DNA of 64,000 nt, from assembly GCA_965662545.1 (NCBI GenBank), contig CBFIHZ010000006.1:56741-120740 (forward strand). The letters are read 5' to 3'. Under the pieces are notes generated by a model. It worked only from the letters and a program-made list of their open reading frames with translations. It had not been told where the DNA came from and ran no database searches. Positions 25,872-35,160 of the stretch are shown piece after piece. Source of the DNA: CPC320 sp002684375 (GTDB lineage Bacteria > Pseudomonadota > Alphaproteobacteria > Rhodobacterales > Rhodobacteraceae). A program made the position numbers and the translations under genes. Each line of letters starts with the position of its first letter. Position 1 is the stretch's first letter.

Positions 25872-28800
25872 CCCCGCGAGATACGCGAACGCCGCAATGC
25901 CATAAACAAACCCGAAAGCACGTAAGTAACCAGCAGACCAACAACCAGACCAATAATGAAAATTAACAGGGCCAAAGGTTTGACTGGCCACTGCTCCAAC
26001 CCCGGCACTGCCACCAGCAGCTGGCCATAGGCAACGGTCCACCCCAGGGTCGCCATCAGCCATGCCAACACCGTCAGCCCAAGCAGCAAAAAGCCAAAGC
26101 GCACCGCCACCAGCCGGAAAGAAAAGGCTTTTGACAGCGCTGTAAACTGTCGACCGATATCATTTTGTGCCGCAATTAGAGACGGTACAACCAGCAGCAC
26201 CAGCACCATGCCAAAACCCAGCCCATAGACCAGCGTGATCACAGTAGGCTTTAGAAATTGCGCCTGTTGCGAGGTTTCATGCAAAAGCGGCAGTAGCCCC
26301 AAGACTGTCGTCAACGTGGTCAGCATAACGGGGCGAAGGCGATCTGCCGTGCCGTCAATAATCGAAGGCACCAGTCCGCGGGTGCGGGCGTGTTCGTCGA
26401 TCGTGGTCACCAATACGATAGAATCATTGATGATAATTCCGGTCATGCCAAGCAAGCCAACCACACTGAACATCGACAGTGGAACATCCCAAACATAGTG
26501 GCCATAGATCGTGCCCACCAAACCGAAGGGGATCACCGACATGACCACCAAGGGCCTCGTCCAACTGGCAAACACCCAAGCCAGAACCAGATAAATCCCT
26601 GTCAGGCACAGGATTAACCCGGCACGGGCATCGCTGAGGAAACTGTTCTCTTGCTCAGACAGACCTGAAAGCTGCCATTCAACCTGACGCTCAGCGGCGA
26701 TTTTGGGCAGAATCTCCGCCTGCAGCGCGGTTTCAATCTCGGCGGCACGCGCCGGATCATCCTCAGATATATCCCCGGTGACCGAAATCAGCCGAATGCC
26801 GTTTTCGCGGCGCACGGTGGAAAATCCGGTGCGCTGTTGTACGCTGACAATATCAGCCAGCGGCACATAGGCCGCAGCCGGAGTGCGCAACTGCATTCGC
26901 TCGAGAAAATCGGCCGTCAGTTCGCCCTCGGGCAGTTCGACCCGGATCGTCGCACTGCGCGGCCCGTCGGGGTAACTGGCCGCCTCAATCCCATTCAATC
27001 GGTGGCGCAGTACCCGCCCCAGACCGTCAATGGTAAAGCCCAGCGCTTGCCCCTGCGGGGTCAGCTCAAGGATCAGTTCCTGCTTGTCGTAGGCCAGATT
27101 ATCTTCGACCGCTGAGACCTCTGAATATTGTGCAAGCGCCGTTTTTAGATCTTCGGCCGCGGCTTTCAGTACCTCGGCAGAGGCGCCAAAAAACTGCACA
27201 TCCAGCGCATCTCCTCCCGGACCCGACCGCCAGCCCCGAAAGGAGACTGTCTCAAGCAGTGGATGCCTGCGCACCACGTCTTGCAACTCACCCACAAACG
27301 CAAAACTGGAATAGGGGCGCAGATCGGCATCAATCAACTCGATCGATATGCCCCCCAAGTGATCGGGGTCCTTGGTATCACTACCAGCAAGGCCGCGACC
27401 GGCAGTACCACCGATCTCAGAAATGACAAATTCAATTGGATTGCGACCGTAGCGCTTTTCATAATCGGCGGCTAATTCCGTCGTGGCGCGCTGCATTTCG
27501 CGCATCATCGCCAGCGTATCCTCACGCGTCGCACCTTGAACCATCGCAAAGTTTCCGGTCACCGACGAGCGTTCAGGCGCGTTAAAGAACCGCCATTTGA
27601 CATCGCCGCGCACGAACAGCGCGATCTGACTGGCCAGCACCGCCACCACCAGCGCCAGCACCACATAGCGCGCGCCAACGACCCAAGACATAAACCGGCG
27701 AAACAACCTGTCACGCACCCAGACAAACCCCAGATTGACTTGCCGGCTGGGATAATCATACCAATGATCCTTGACGCTGTGGGCCACCGCATGCGCCATA
27801 TGATTGGGCAGGATCAGAAAACACTCAACGAGCGAGGCCGCAAGCACCGCAATAACCGTCAGCGGGATATCGGCAATCAAATCGCCAAACCGCCCCCCAA
27901 TCGCCGTCAGACCAAAAAATGCAATAATCGTCGTCAGCGTTGCCGCAAAAACCGGTAGCGCCATCCGGCGGGCGGCATTTTCGGCCGCCTCGATCGGGCC
28001 CTCGCCACGACGGGCACGCCAATCAGCATGTTCACCCACCACAATTGCATCATCGACCACGATGCCCAACGTGATAATCAACGCAAACAGCGACACCATA
28101 TTGATCGTAATGCCCGACAGATACATCAGTGAAATCGCTGCCATCATTGCGGTCGGGATACCGGCTGCGACCCAAAATGCCGTGCGAGCGTTTAAAAACA
28201 AGAACAACAACCCCACCACCAGCGCCAAACCGGTTAACCCGTTCTCTAACAGAATATTGAGCCGGCCAGAGATCGCTGCCGCCCGTGTTCGGATTAAAGT
28301 CACCTCAACCGCTGCAGGCAGCGTCAATTGCAGGTCTTTTGCAACCCGCTCGACCACGCGCTGAATGCCAATGGCATCCCCCCGATCAGAGCGGTCTATG
28401 CGCACCGACATCGCCGGCTGTTCTCCAACAAAATAACTGCGCTTACGGTCAATCCCATCAACAGCTACCCGGGCGACATCCCCCACTGTCAGACTGGATC
28501 CGTCAGGATTAGACCGCAGCACAATGGCGCGTATCTGCGCCGCCGAACGCTTGGCAACTCCGGTTCTAACCCGGGTATTTGAGCCCGTGACATCGCCGGC
28601 CGGATCGACGTCAACCTCTTCTGCAATTGCCTGCGCAATCTGCTGCATCGAGATTTTATAGGCCCGCAAGTTGGCGCTGGGCACTTCGATTACCGTCTCC
28701 GGGGCGGCCAGCCCGCGAATCGTGCTCCGGGTGGCCCCCGCGTTGTAAAGTCGCGTGACCAATTCGTCGGTAAAGCGTCCAAGCTGTTCGATCCCTACCG

Positions 28801-29254
28801 GCCCGCTGATCACCACATCGGTCACCCGATCACGCCAAACCGCACGGCGCACAATCGGTGTTTCAGCCTCGTCCGGCAGAGTCGTCACCGTCTCGATGGC
28901 GGTTTGCACATCATCTGTGGCCCGCGCCATATCCCAGTTTGGTTCGAACTCCAGTTTGACCCGTGCCGAGCCTTCACGCGACGTGCTTTCAGTGCTTTCC
29001 ACGCCCTCGACCGCCAACAAAACAGGCTCCAACACCTGTATAATTGCACGATCAACATCTTCAGCCCCTGCGCCGTCCCAGACCACATAAACCGACACCG
29101 ATTCCAGAACCACATCAGGGAAAAACTGCGCCCTCATGCGGGGTAAGGCCATCAAACCCGCAACAATCAGCACCACTAGCAGTAAATTGGCCAGCGTTTT
29201 ATGACGGATGAAATACGACAGCACCCCGTTGGCACCAGAAGAAAGGTCGCGCAT
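25868..29254 (-). CDS. RND-family efflux permease
   Basis: 1128-residue inner-membrane proton-driven exporter of the AcrB/HAE type. It has an N-terminal transmembrane helix (about 17-38), two large periplasmic loops and two sets of membrane helices. The proton-relay pair is visible in LGIVVDDAIVVGEHADW. The permease begins two bases after the adaptor stop codon, so the pair is one unit. No outer-membrane factor is encoded nearby; a TolC encoded elsewhere is presumably shared. The substrate is unknown. Confidence 0.92.
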   Translation of the reverse strand: MRDLSSGANGVLSYFIRHKTLANLLLVVLIVAGLMALPRMRAQFFPDVVLESVSVYVVWDGAGAEDVDRAIIQVLEPVLLAVEGVESTESTSREGSARVKLEFEPNWDMARATDDVQTAIETVTTLPDEAETPIVRRAVWRDRVTDVVISGPVGIEQLGRFTDELVTRLYNAGATRSTIRGLAAPETVIEVPSANLRAYKISMQQIAQAIAEEVDVDPAGDVTGSNTRVRTGVAKRSAAQIRAIVLRSNPDGSSLTVGDVARVAVDGIDRKRSYFVGEQPAMSVRIDRSDRGDAIGIQRVVERVAKDLQLTLPAAVEVTLIRTRAAAISGRLNILLENGLTGLALVVGLLFLFLNARTAFWVAAGIPTAMMAAISLMYLSGITINMVSLFALIITLGIVVDDAIVVGEHADWRARRGEGPIEAAENAARRMALPVFAATLTTIIAFFGLTAIGGRFGDLIADIPLTVIAVLAASLVECFLILPNHMAHAVAHSVKDHWYDYPSRQVNLGFVWVRDRLFRRFMSWVVGARYVVLALVVAVLASQIALFVRGDVKWRFFNAPERSSVTGNFAMVQGATREDTLAMMREMQRATTELAADYEKRYGRNPIEFVISEIGGTAGRGLAGSDTKDPDHLGGISIELIDADLRPYSSFAFVGELQDVVRRHPLLETVSFRGWRSGPGGDALDVQFFGASAEVLKAAAEDLKTALAQYSEVSAVEDNLAYDKQELILELTPQGQALGFTIDGLGRVLRHRLNGIEAASYPDGPRSATIRVELPEGELTADFLERMQLRTPAAAYVPLADIVSVQQRTGFSTVRRENGIRLISVTGDISEDDPARAAEIETALQAEILPKIAAERQVEWQLSGLSEQENSFLSDARAGLILCLTGIYLVLAWVFASWTRPLVVMSVIPFGLVGTIYGHYVWDVPLSMFSVVGLLGMTGIIINDSIVLVTTIDEHARTRGLVPSIIDGTADRLRPVMLTTLTTVLGLLPLLHETSQQAQFLKPTVITLVYGLGFGMVLVLLVVPSLIAAQNDIGRQFTALSKAFSFRLVAVRFGFLLLGLTVLAWLMATLGWTVAYGQLLVAVPGLEQWPVKPLALLIFIIGLVVGLLVTYVLSGLFMALRRSRISRG

Positions 29255-29256
29255 CG

Positions 29257-30714
29257 CTACCCCCCCATCCTGCTTTCAATCCGCTCGACCATCCGAGCGG
29301 GAACTTTGGGTTTCTCAAGCTGGCCGAGAATGCGCTGTTTGGCCGCCGCCGGCATGCGTTTATTCGCGGTCACAAACGCCACCAGCTTGGCCTTGCGCTC
29401 GGCAGTGAGTTCCACCATATCCGGCGCTTTGGGCGCCTTATCATCGGTCGCGCGCAGCGGCCGTACTTTGATCCCCACACCCAAGAGAGGCGATCGTTGT
29501 GCCACAATTTCAGCCCCAAGCAGATCAGGCGCCCGAACCAGAACGTCATCGCCCTGACGGCGTAACAATTGTACGGGCCGCACCTGCAAGCGGTCCTCTT
29601 CGCCTAAAATCAGAACCTCTCCGGCCGCATCCAGTGCCGAAGACGGCAAGCGGATCACATAGTTCAGGGGTGGCTCGGTGACCTCAACAGTGACAAAATC
29701 GCCCGGCTTCAAACCGACAGGCTGATCAATTCGCGCAAAAATCAGCCTTCCGGTCTGGCCATCGCCGACAGCAGCACTGTCGCGGGTCAACTGCCCAGAT
29801 GATACCAGATCAGTGCCAAACACAGTCAGCGTCACCTTAACTGGGGCCTGGCGCAGCACACCGCTGTCATCCAAAAGGCGCGCGTATTGCGCCGTTGAGA
29901 TCCGAAAAGCCACTTCCAGCGCCGCCGGATCGATTAACTGCGCCAGACGTTCGTTAACCGATACCAATCCGCCCTCTACTATATTAACGGCACTCAGCAT
30001 GCCGTCAAAGCCCGCAACAATACTGGTGTCGGCCAGCCTACGCTTGGCCTCGTCGCGTGAAATCTGCGCTCGTGCAAGACGGGTTGCGGCCTGATCAACC
30101 CGGGCTTCTGCCCGCGCAAGACCTTGCCGTTTTGCCAGCACCGACTGACGGGCCGTAGAGGCGGCCAGCTCCGCCGTTTCAACCGCAGCAACCGTGCCTA
30201 CACCGCGCGCCCGCAAATCGCTCTGCCGCTGCAGCACCCTGCTGCGTAAAGCAACCTGTTCGCGTGCCGCGACTACCTCGTCTTGAGCCAAAAGAACTGC
30301 CGCTACCGCTTCGCGCTGTTCAGCTTCGGCATCCATGAGATCGGTTTCAATCCGGGCCAGAGCATCTTGAGTATTTGCAGGATCAATCAGTGCTAGCACT
30401 TGCCCTTGTGTAACCTGCCCACCTTCGACAAAGTTGTCCGTAAGCTCGACGACTTGCCCCGAAAGCGCCGCGCGTATTTCCAATGTCCGGCGACTTTTGA
30501 CATCACCAAATGCCGTCAAAACCGGGCGTACAGTTGCTGGATCCGCAGTGATGACATTCACCGCAAAGACCCGTTCGCGGCTCTGTGAGGGGCGCTCGGC
30601 GCGCGCGGCCTTTTCGTCCAGCGCGGTTTTTATCAAATCGCCCGCATAGAATAAAACAGCAACCGCCGCTGAAAATAGAAACAGACCGGTCAGGCTTTGC
30701 CTTAAAAATCGCAT
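29257..30714 (-). CDS. RND efflux periplasmic adaptor (membrane fusion protein)
   Basis: 485-residue HlyD/AcrA-type adaptor with an N-terminal membrane anchor (about 9-30, LTGLFLFSAAVAVLFYAG). A lipoyl-like half motif FVEGGQVTQGQVLALIDP is followed by a long alpha-hairpin (about 115-215) rich in Ala, Glu, Gln and Arg, then the second lipoyl half and beta-barrel. The C-terminal tail (after about 420) is charged. The start MRFLRQSLTG at 30714 has GAGGA ten bases upstream; the frame extends 23 codons further without a good site. It works with the permease that follows. Confidence 0.9.
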   Translation of the reverse strand: MRFLRQSLTGLFLFSAAVAVLFYAGDLIKTALDEKAARAERPSQSRERVFAVNVITADPATVRPVLTAFGDVKSRRTLEIRAALSGQVVELTDNFVEGGQVTQGQVLALIDPANTQDALARIETDLMDAEAEQREAVAAVLLAQDEVVAAREQVALRSRVLQRQSDLRARGVGTVAAVETAELAASTARQSVLAKRQGLARAEARVDQAATRLARAQISRDEAKRRLADTSIVAGFDGMLSAVNIVEGGLVSVNERLAQLIDPAALEVAFRISTAQYARLLDDSGVLRQAPVKVTLTVFGTDLVSSGQLTRDSAAVGDGQTGRLIFARIDQPVGLKPGDFVTVEVTEPPLNYVIRLPSSALDAAGEVLILGEEDRLQVRPVQLLRRQGDDVLVRAPDLLGAEIVAQRSPLLGVGIKVRPLRATDDKAPKAPDMVELTAERKAKLVAFVTANKRMPAAAKQRILGQLEKPKVPARMVERIESRMGG

Positions 30715-30827
30715 TGATATAACATCCTCATGCGCCGTTGCTTCGGCTGAACCGATACATAGTGCCCACAAGCTGCCCGCCAAGGCGTCGCACCTGCAAG
30801 TGTTTAGTCATTCAACGACCCGTTGGT

Positions 30828-31370
30828 CTATTTCCGTCGCAGGTGTTCGTCCAAGCGCGGCATTATTTCAACAAAATTGCACGGTTTATGCCGAAAATCG
30901 AGCTGTTTGACAAGAATTTCATCCCAAGCATCCCGACAGGCACCAGGACTGCCGGGCAGTGCAAATAAATAAGTCCCGCCAGCCACACCAGCGGTTGCCC
31001 GGCTCTGTACAGCAGAGGTGCCAATTTTCTGCATGCTAATCATGGTAAAAACGGTCCCAAATGCATCGATTTGTTTTTCATAAACGTCGCGGTGCGCCTC
31101 GACAGTCACATCACGGCCAGTCAACCCAGTGCCACCGGTGCTGATAATGACATCAATTTCTGGGTCTGCGACCCATGCACGCAATTGATCTGCAATCAGC
31201 ACCCTGTCATCTGCAATGAGCGCGCGCGCGGCCAAATGATGCCCCGCTGCTGTCAGACGGTCGACCAGTGTTTGGCCTGATTTATCTTCGTCAAGACGCC
31301 GTGTATCCGACGTGGTGAGCACAGCAATGCGCACCGCGATAAACGCTATATTTTCATCGATCCGAGACAT
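30828..31370 (-). CDS. moaB: Molybdenum cofactor biosynthesis protein B
   Basis: Mog/MoaB-family protein that adenylylates molybdopterin ahead of MoeA. The 180-residue product has AVLTTSDTRRLDEDKSG, DVIISTGGTGLTGRDVT, and the FALPGSPGACRDAWDEIL segment that corresponds to the nucleotide-binding site. The ATG at 31370 follows GGAGG and overlaps the uracil glycosylase stop (TGATG). Together with the mobAB/moeA/fdhD genes 12 kb away it completes much of the late Mo-cofactor pathway in this window. Confidence 0.92.
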   Translation of the reverse strand: MSRIDENIAFIAVRIAVLTTSDTRRLDEDKSGQTLVDRLTAAGHHLAARALIADDRVLIADQLRAWVADPEIDVIISTGGTGLTGRDVTVEAHRDVYEKQIDAFGTVFTMISMQKIGTSAVQSRATAGVAGGTYLFALPGSPGACRDAWDEILVKQLDFRHKPCNFVEIMPRLDEHLRRK

Positions 31371-32185
31371 CACCCCTCCAAATGCGCGCGCAACGCAAGC
31401 AAATCAGCCCAAGCCTCTCGCTTGGCCTCGGGCGAACGCAATACCATACCCGGCGCCATCATCGGCAGTGCCGGCCGGCCCCAAGCCGTGGTCCAGGTGC
31501 CACGCAGCCGGGCAATACCCCGCACACCCAGCGCAGCCTGACAACTCAAATTACCCATCAAAACGATCACATCCGGTGCGGCCAACGCCACATGGCGCGC
31601 CATGAATGGCACCATCATCGCCATATCTTCAGACTGAAAATCACGATTTTGCGGCGGACGCCACGGCAGCACAGTGACCATATAAACGCCACGCTCCACC
31701 TCTGAGGCAGCCCGGTCAAGATTTATCGCCGCCAGCATCTTATCAAGAAATTGCCCCTCATGGCCCACAAAAGGACGCCCAGCACGATCTTCGTCGCGTC
31801 CGGGGGCCTCGCCAATCACCATCACCCGCGCCTTTGGATTACCATCCGAAAAAACCAAATTGCGCGCGCCTTGTTTCAATGCACAGTGGCCGTAGCCCGC
31901 CAATGCCTCACGCAGCGCGGGCAATGTCTGCGCCGCCCCGGCAACCTCAACAGCCACTGCAACAGGGTCCGGATCGCCCGGCGGCCGCGCAACGGGCCCA
32001 CCCGCCGGGTGGGTGCCGGACTTGGCACCCGATGTCGCGGGCAGCTTGTCCTCAGCCGGATTCACTAGCTTGGACGCCAAGGCATAGCGATCCACCGGCT
32101 GGTCCAAGATTGTCTCGGTCACACCCAGTTCTATCTGCCACTCTAACAGCGCCCGCGCGCCATGCCAGTCTATTGCCGATTCCAT
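31370..32185 (-). CDS. Uracil-DNA glycosylase, family 4-like
   Basis: Removes uracil from DNA in base-excision repair. The 271-residue product has the family 4/5 motif GEAPGRDEDRAGRPFVG and the second motif TVLPWRPPQNR. The first third is a variable, Pro/Ala-rich segment. Only two cysteines are visible (YGHCALK, LSCQAAL), so the four-Cys iron-sulfur site of classical family 4 enzymes appears to be missing. The start MESAIDWHGARALLEW at 32185 lacks a strong ribosome-binding site; the frame extends further 5' but overlaps the pyrB upstream region. It overlaps moaB. Confidence 0.85.
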   Translation of the reverse strand: MESAIDWHGARALLEWQIELGVTETILDQPVDRYALASKLVNPAEDKLPATSGAKSGTHPAGGPVARPPGDPDPVAVAVEVAGAAQTLPALREALAGYGHCALKQGARNLVFSDGNPKARVMVIGEAPGRDEDRAGRPFVGHEGQFLDKMLAAINLDRAASEVERGVYMVTVLPWRPPQNRDFQSEDMAMMVPFMARHVALAAPDVIVLMGNLSCQAALGVRGIARLRGTWTTAWGRPALPMMAPGMVLRSPEAKREAWADLLALRAHLEG

Positions 32186-32299
32186 GGAGTAAACACTAAC
32201 GCGCTTTATTGGAATCGAAAAGACGCCAAAAGGCAGCGCGGCATCTTGCCCAAAGCCCCAGCGGTTTCTATAAGCAGCCAAATCACATGGAGCCTGCCG

Positions 32300-33256
32300 A
32301 TGAGTTTCACCGACAAGCATTTGCTGGGAATTGAGCCCCTCAGGCCTGAGGCAATTACTGAAATCCTTGATCTTGCAGACAAATATGTGGCGCTGAACCG
32401 CGGAACGCTTAAACATTCCGATGTTCTGGCAGGCCTAACCCAGATCAATATGTTTTTTGAAAACTCAACCCGGACTCAGGCCAGCTTTGAATTGGCAGGC
32501 AAACGCCTTGGGGCCGATGTGATGAATATGGCCATGCAGGCCAGCTCGATCAAAAAAGGCGAAACGCTGATTGATACCGCGCTGACCTTAAATGCGATGC
32601 ACCCTGATATTTTAGTGGTACGTCACCCACACTCAGGCGCGGTGGACCTGTTGGCACAAAAGGTCAATTGCACGGTGCTCAATGCCGGTGACGGCCAGCA
32701 TGAGCACCCGACACAGGCTCTGCTAGACGGGCTCACAATTCGGCGTGCCAAAGGCCGATTGCACCGGTTGAACATCGCAATATGCGGCGATATCGCCCAC
32801 AGCCGTGTGGCGCGTTCGAATATTATCCTACTGGGTAAGATGGAAAACCGAATTCGCCTGATCGGGCCCCCAACCCTGATGCCCGCCGGTATCGCCGAAC
32901 TGGGCTGCGAGGTTTATCAAGATATGCGTGAGGGGTTGCATGATGTGGACGTGGTGATGATGTTACGTTTGCAGAAAGAACGCATGGATGGCGGTTTTAT
33001 ACCCTCAGAGCGGGAGTATTATCATCGCTACGGTTTGAATGCGGAAAAACTGCAGTATGCCAAGAGTAATGCCATCGTGATGCATCCCGGACCGATGAAC
33101 CGCGGCGTGGAAATCGACGGCGAAATAGCCGATGACATCAACCGCTCGGTCATACAGGAACAGGTGGAAATGGGGGTTGCAGTGCGTATGGCGGCGATGG
33201 ACCTACTGGCGCGCAATCTACGCGGCGGCCCTACCCCCGGCGAGGTGACAGTATGA
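32300..33256 (+). CDS. pyrB: Aspartate carbamoyltransferase catalytic subunit
   Basis: Forms carbamoyl-aspartate from carbamoyl phosphate and aspartate, the committed step of pyrimidine synthesis. The 318-residue product has the carbamoyl-phosphate motif FFENSTRTQASFELAGKR, the AGDGQHEHPTQALLDG segment and MHPGPMNRGVEID. The ATG at 32300 has GGAG seven bases upstream; an extended frame to 32162 is not supported. It overlaps the next gene by four bases. No pyrI regulatory subunit is nearby, as expected for the type that associates with a dihydroorotase-like partner. Confidence 0.96.
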   Translation: MSFTDKHLLGIEPLRPEAITEILDLADKYVALNRGTLKHSDVLAGLTQINMFFENSTRTQASFELAGKRLGADVMNMAMQASSIKKGETLIDTALTLNAMHPDILVVRHPHSGAVDLLAQKVNCTVLNAGDGQHEHPTQALLDGLTIRRAKGRLHRLNIAICGDIAHSRVARSNIILLGKMENRIRLIGPPTLMPAGIAELGCEVYQDMREGLHDVDVVMMLRLQKERMDGGFIPSEREYYHRYGLNAEKLQYAKSNAIVMHPGPMNRGVEIDGEIADDINRSVIQEQVEMGVAVRMAAMDLLARNLRGGPTPGEVTV

Positions 33257-34539
33257 CCAAGCGACTGCTGCACAACGCCCAAGTGATCGATCCTGAGGCA
33301 GGGACCGTCAGCCGCGGCGACATTCGGATCGAAAACGGCATGATCACCCAAGTCAGCCAGTCGCCTTTGAGCGCAAACCCCAATGAACACGCTGTGGATT
33401 GTCACGGCAAATACCTTGCACCAGGCATTATCGACATTGGTGTCAAGGTTTGCGAACCGGGCGAGCGGCACAAGGAATCTTTCAAATCCGCGGGCCTGGC
33501 CGCTGCCGCAGGCGGCATCACCACGATGGTCACCCGCCCCGACACCACCCCAGCGATCGACAGCCCCGAAACACTTGAATTCATCGCCCGTCGCGCCAAC
33601 CAAGCAACGCCGGTCAATGTGATGCCAATGGCCGCGCTGACCAAGGGCCGCAACGGGCGGGAAATGAGCGAAATCGGCTTTTTAATCGATGCCGGCGCGA
33701 TCGCCTTTACCGATTGCGATCACGTGGTGAGCAACCCCAAGGTATTCGCTCGCGCCCTGAGCTATGCGTGCGCTTTGGGCGCTCTTGTTATCGCCCACCC
33801 GCAGGAACCAACGCTGTCAAAAGGCGCTGCGGCAACCTCGGGAAAATTTGCCTCGCTGCGCGGACTGCCCGCGGTCTCGGCAATGGCAGAACGCATGGGG
33901 CTGGACCGGGATATAGCGCTGATTGAAATGACCGGCGCACGCTATCATGCCGATCAAATCACCACGGCCCGTGCCCTGCCAGCGCTGGAGCGCGCAAAGG
34001 CCAACGGTCTCGACATCACGGCCGGCACTTCTATTCATCACCTCACGCTAAACGAGCTGGACGTCGCCGATTACCGCACCTTTTTCAAGGTCAAGCCACC
34101 CCTGCGCTCTGAAGAAGACCGCAAAGCGGTGGTCGCGGCGGTGCGAACCGGGTTGATCGACATAATAAGCTCGATGCACACCCCGCAGGACGAAGAAAGC
34201 AAGCGCCTGCCGTTCGAAGAAGCCGCCTCAGGCGCGGTGGCGCTGGAGACCTTATTGCCTGCCGCACTGCGGCTGTTCCACGCCGGAGATCTTGAGCTGC
34301 CACAACTGTTCCGCGCCCTGTCTTTTAACCCCGCCAAAAGGCTGGGTCTGCCCGCCGGACGCATAACCCCCGGGGCTCCAGCCGATTTATTACTGTTTGA
34401 TGCCCATGCACCGTTTGTTCTGAACCGATTTACCCTCTTGTCGAAATCAAAAAATACGCCGTTTGACGAGGCAAGGATGCAAGGGCGCGTTCTGGCAACC
34501 TTTGTTGCAGGTGAACCTGTCTATGAGGCTTCCATATGA
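33253..34539 (+). CDS. Dihydroorotase-like protein, probably non-catalytic
   Basis: 428-residue amidohydrolase-fold protein (type I/PyrC-like) translationally coupled to pyrB. Typical dihydroorotases carry HxH with R at the first metal site (DxHVHxREPG); here the corresponding stretch reads APGIIDIGVKVCEPG, so both histidines and the arginine are replaced. This is the pattern of pseudo-dihydroorotases that form a complex with ATCase without catalysing the reaction themselves. Later segments such as SIHHLTLNELDV are kept. A functional dihydroorotase should then be encoded elsewhere. It may be annotated as pyrC in databases. Confidence 0.88.
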   Translation: MTKRLLHNAQVIDPEAGTVSRGDIRIENGMITQVSQSPLSANPNEHAVDCHGKYLAPGIIDIGVKVCEPGERHKESFKSAGLAAAAGGITTMVTRPDTTPAIDSPETLEFIARRANQATPVNVMPMAALTKGRNGREMSEIGFLIDAGAIAFTDCDHVVSNPKVFARALSYACALGALVIAHPQEPTLSKGAAATSGKFASLRGLPAVSAMAERMGLDRDIALIEMTGARYHADQITTARALPALERAKANGLDITAGTSIHHLTLNELDVADYRTFFKVKPPLRSEEDRKAVVAAVRTGLIDIISSMHTPQDEESKRLPFEEAASGAVALETLLPAALRLFHAGDLELPQLFRALSFNPAKRLGLPAGRITPGAPADLLLFDAHAPFVLNRFTLLSKSKNTPFDEARMQGRVLATFVAGEPVYEASI

Positions 34540-35141
34540 CCCCAATCGAAACACCCATCCTGATCCTCATCCTTTGGGCTATTGTGGGGTATACAATGGG
34601 GTCTGTACCCTTTGGTATCGTGCTCTCGCGCCTCATGGGTCTGGGCGATTTGCGCAAACTGGGGTCAGGCAATATCGGCGCCACCAATGTGCTGCGCACC
34701 GGCAATAAGACTGCCGCAGCACTGACGGTTGTTCTAGACGCGGGCAAGGGCACCGCCGCGGTGCTGCTGGCGAGCGCCATGAGCGGGGAGGACGCCGCAC
34801 AATTGGCCGGATTAGCGGCTCTGATCGGGCATTGCTTTACGATCTTTCTTAAATTCAAAGGCGGCAAGGGGACGGCGACCTTTCTAGGTGTAATGCTGGG
34901 GCTGTCTTTTCCACTGGGGCTGGCGTGTTGCGCAAGCTGGTTGGCCACCGCCTATTTTCTACGAATTTCATCACTGTCTGCGCTGGTGGCGGCCGCCTCA
35001 TCACTGCTATGGGCGCTAATATTTGGCCAAGCGCAGATGGTAGGCCTTTGCGCTGTACTGGCGTTATTGGTGTTCGAACGCCACCGAGCCAACATCTTTC
35101 GCCTAAAAGCCGGAACCGAACCAAAAATCGGTCAGAAATAG
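34536..35141 (+). CDS. plsY: Acyl-phosphate:glycerol-3-phosphate acyltransferase
   Basis: Inner-membrane enzyme that starts phospholipid synthesis by acylating glycerol-3-phosphate from acyl-phosphate. The 201-residue product has several transmembrane helices and the conserved loops: GSVPFGIVL, GSGNIGATNVLRTGNK, and GHCFTIFLKFKGGKGTAT. It overlaps the dihydroorotase-like gene by four bases and ends the pyrB operon, so membrane-lipid and pyrimidine synthesis are co-transcribed here. Confidence 0.95.
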   Translation: MTPIETPILILILWAIVGYTMGSVPFGIVLSRLMGLGDLRKLGSGNIGATNVLRTGNKTAAALTVVLDAGKGTAAVLLASAMSGEDAAQLAGLAALIGHCFTIFLKFKGGKGTATFLGVMLGLSFPLGLACCASWLATAYFLRISSLSALVAAASSLLWALIFGQAQMVGLCAVLALLVFERHRANIFRLKAGTEPKIGQK

Positions 35142-35160
35142 CCTCGGCCAAAATCAGCTT

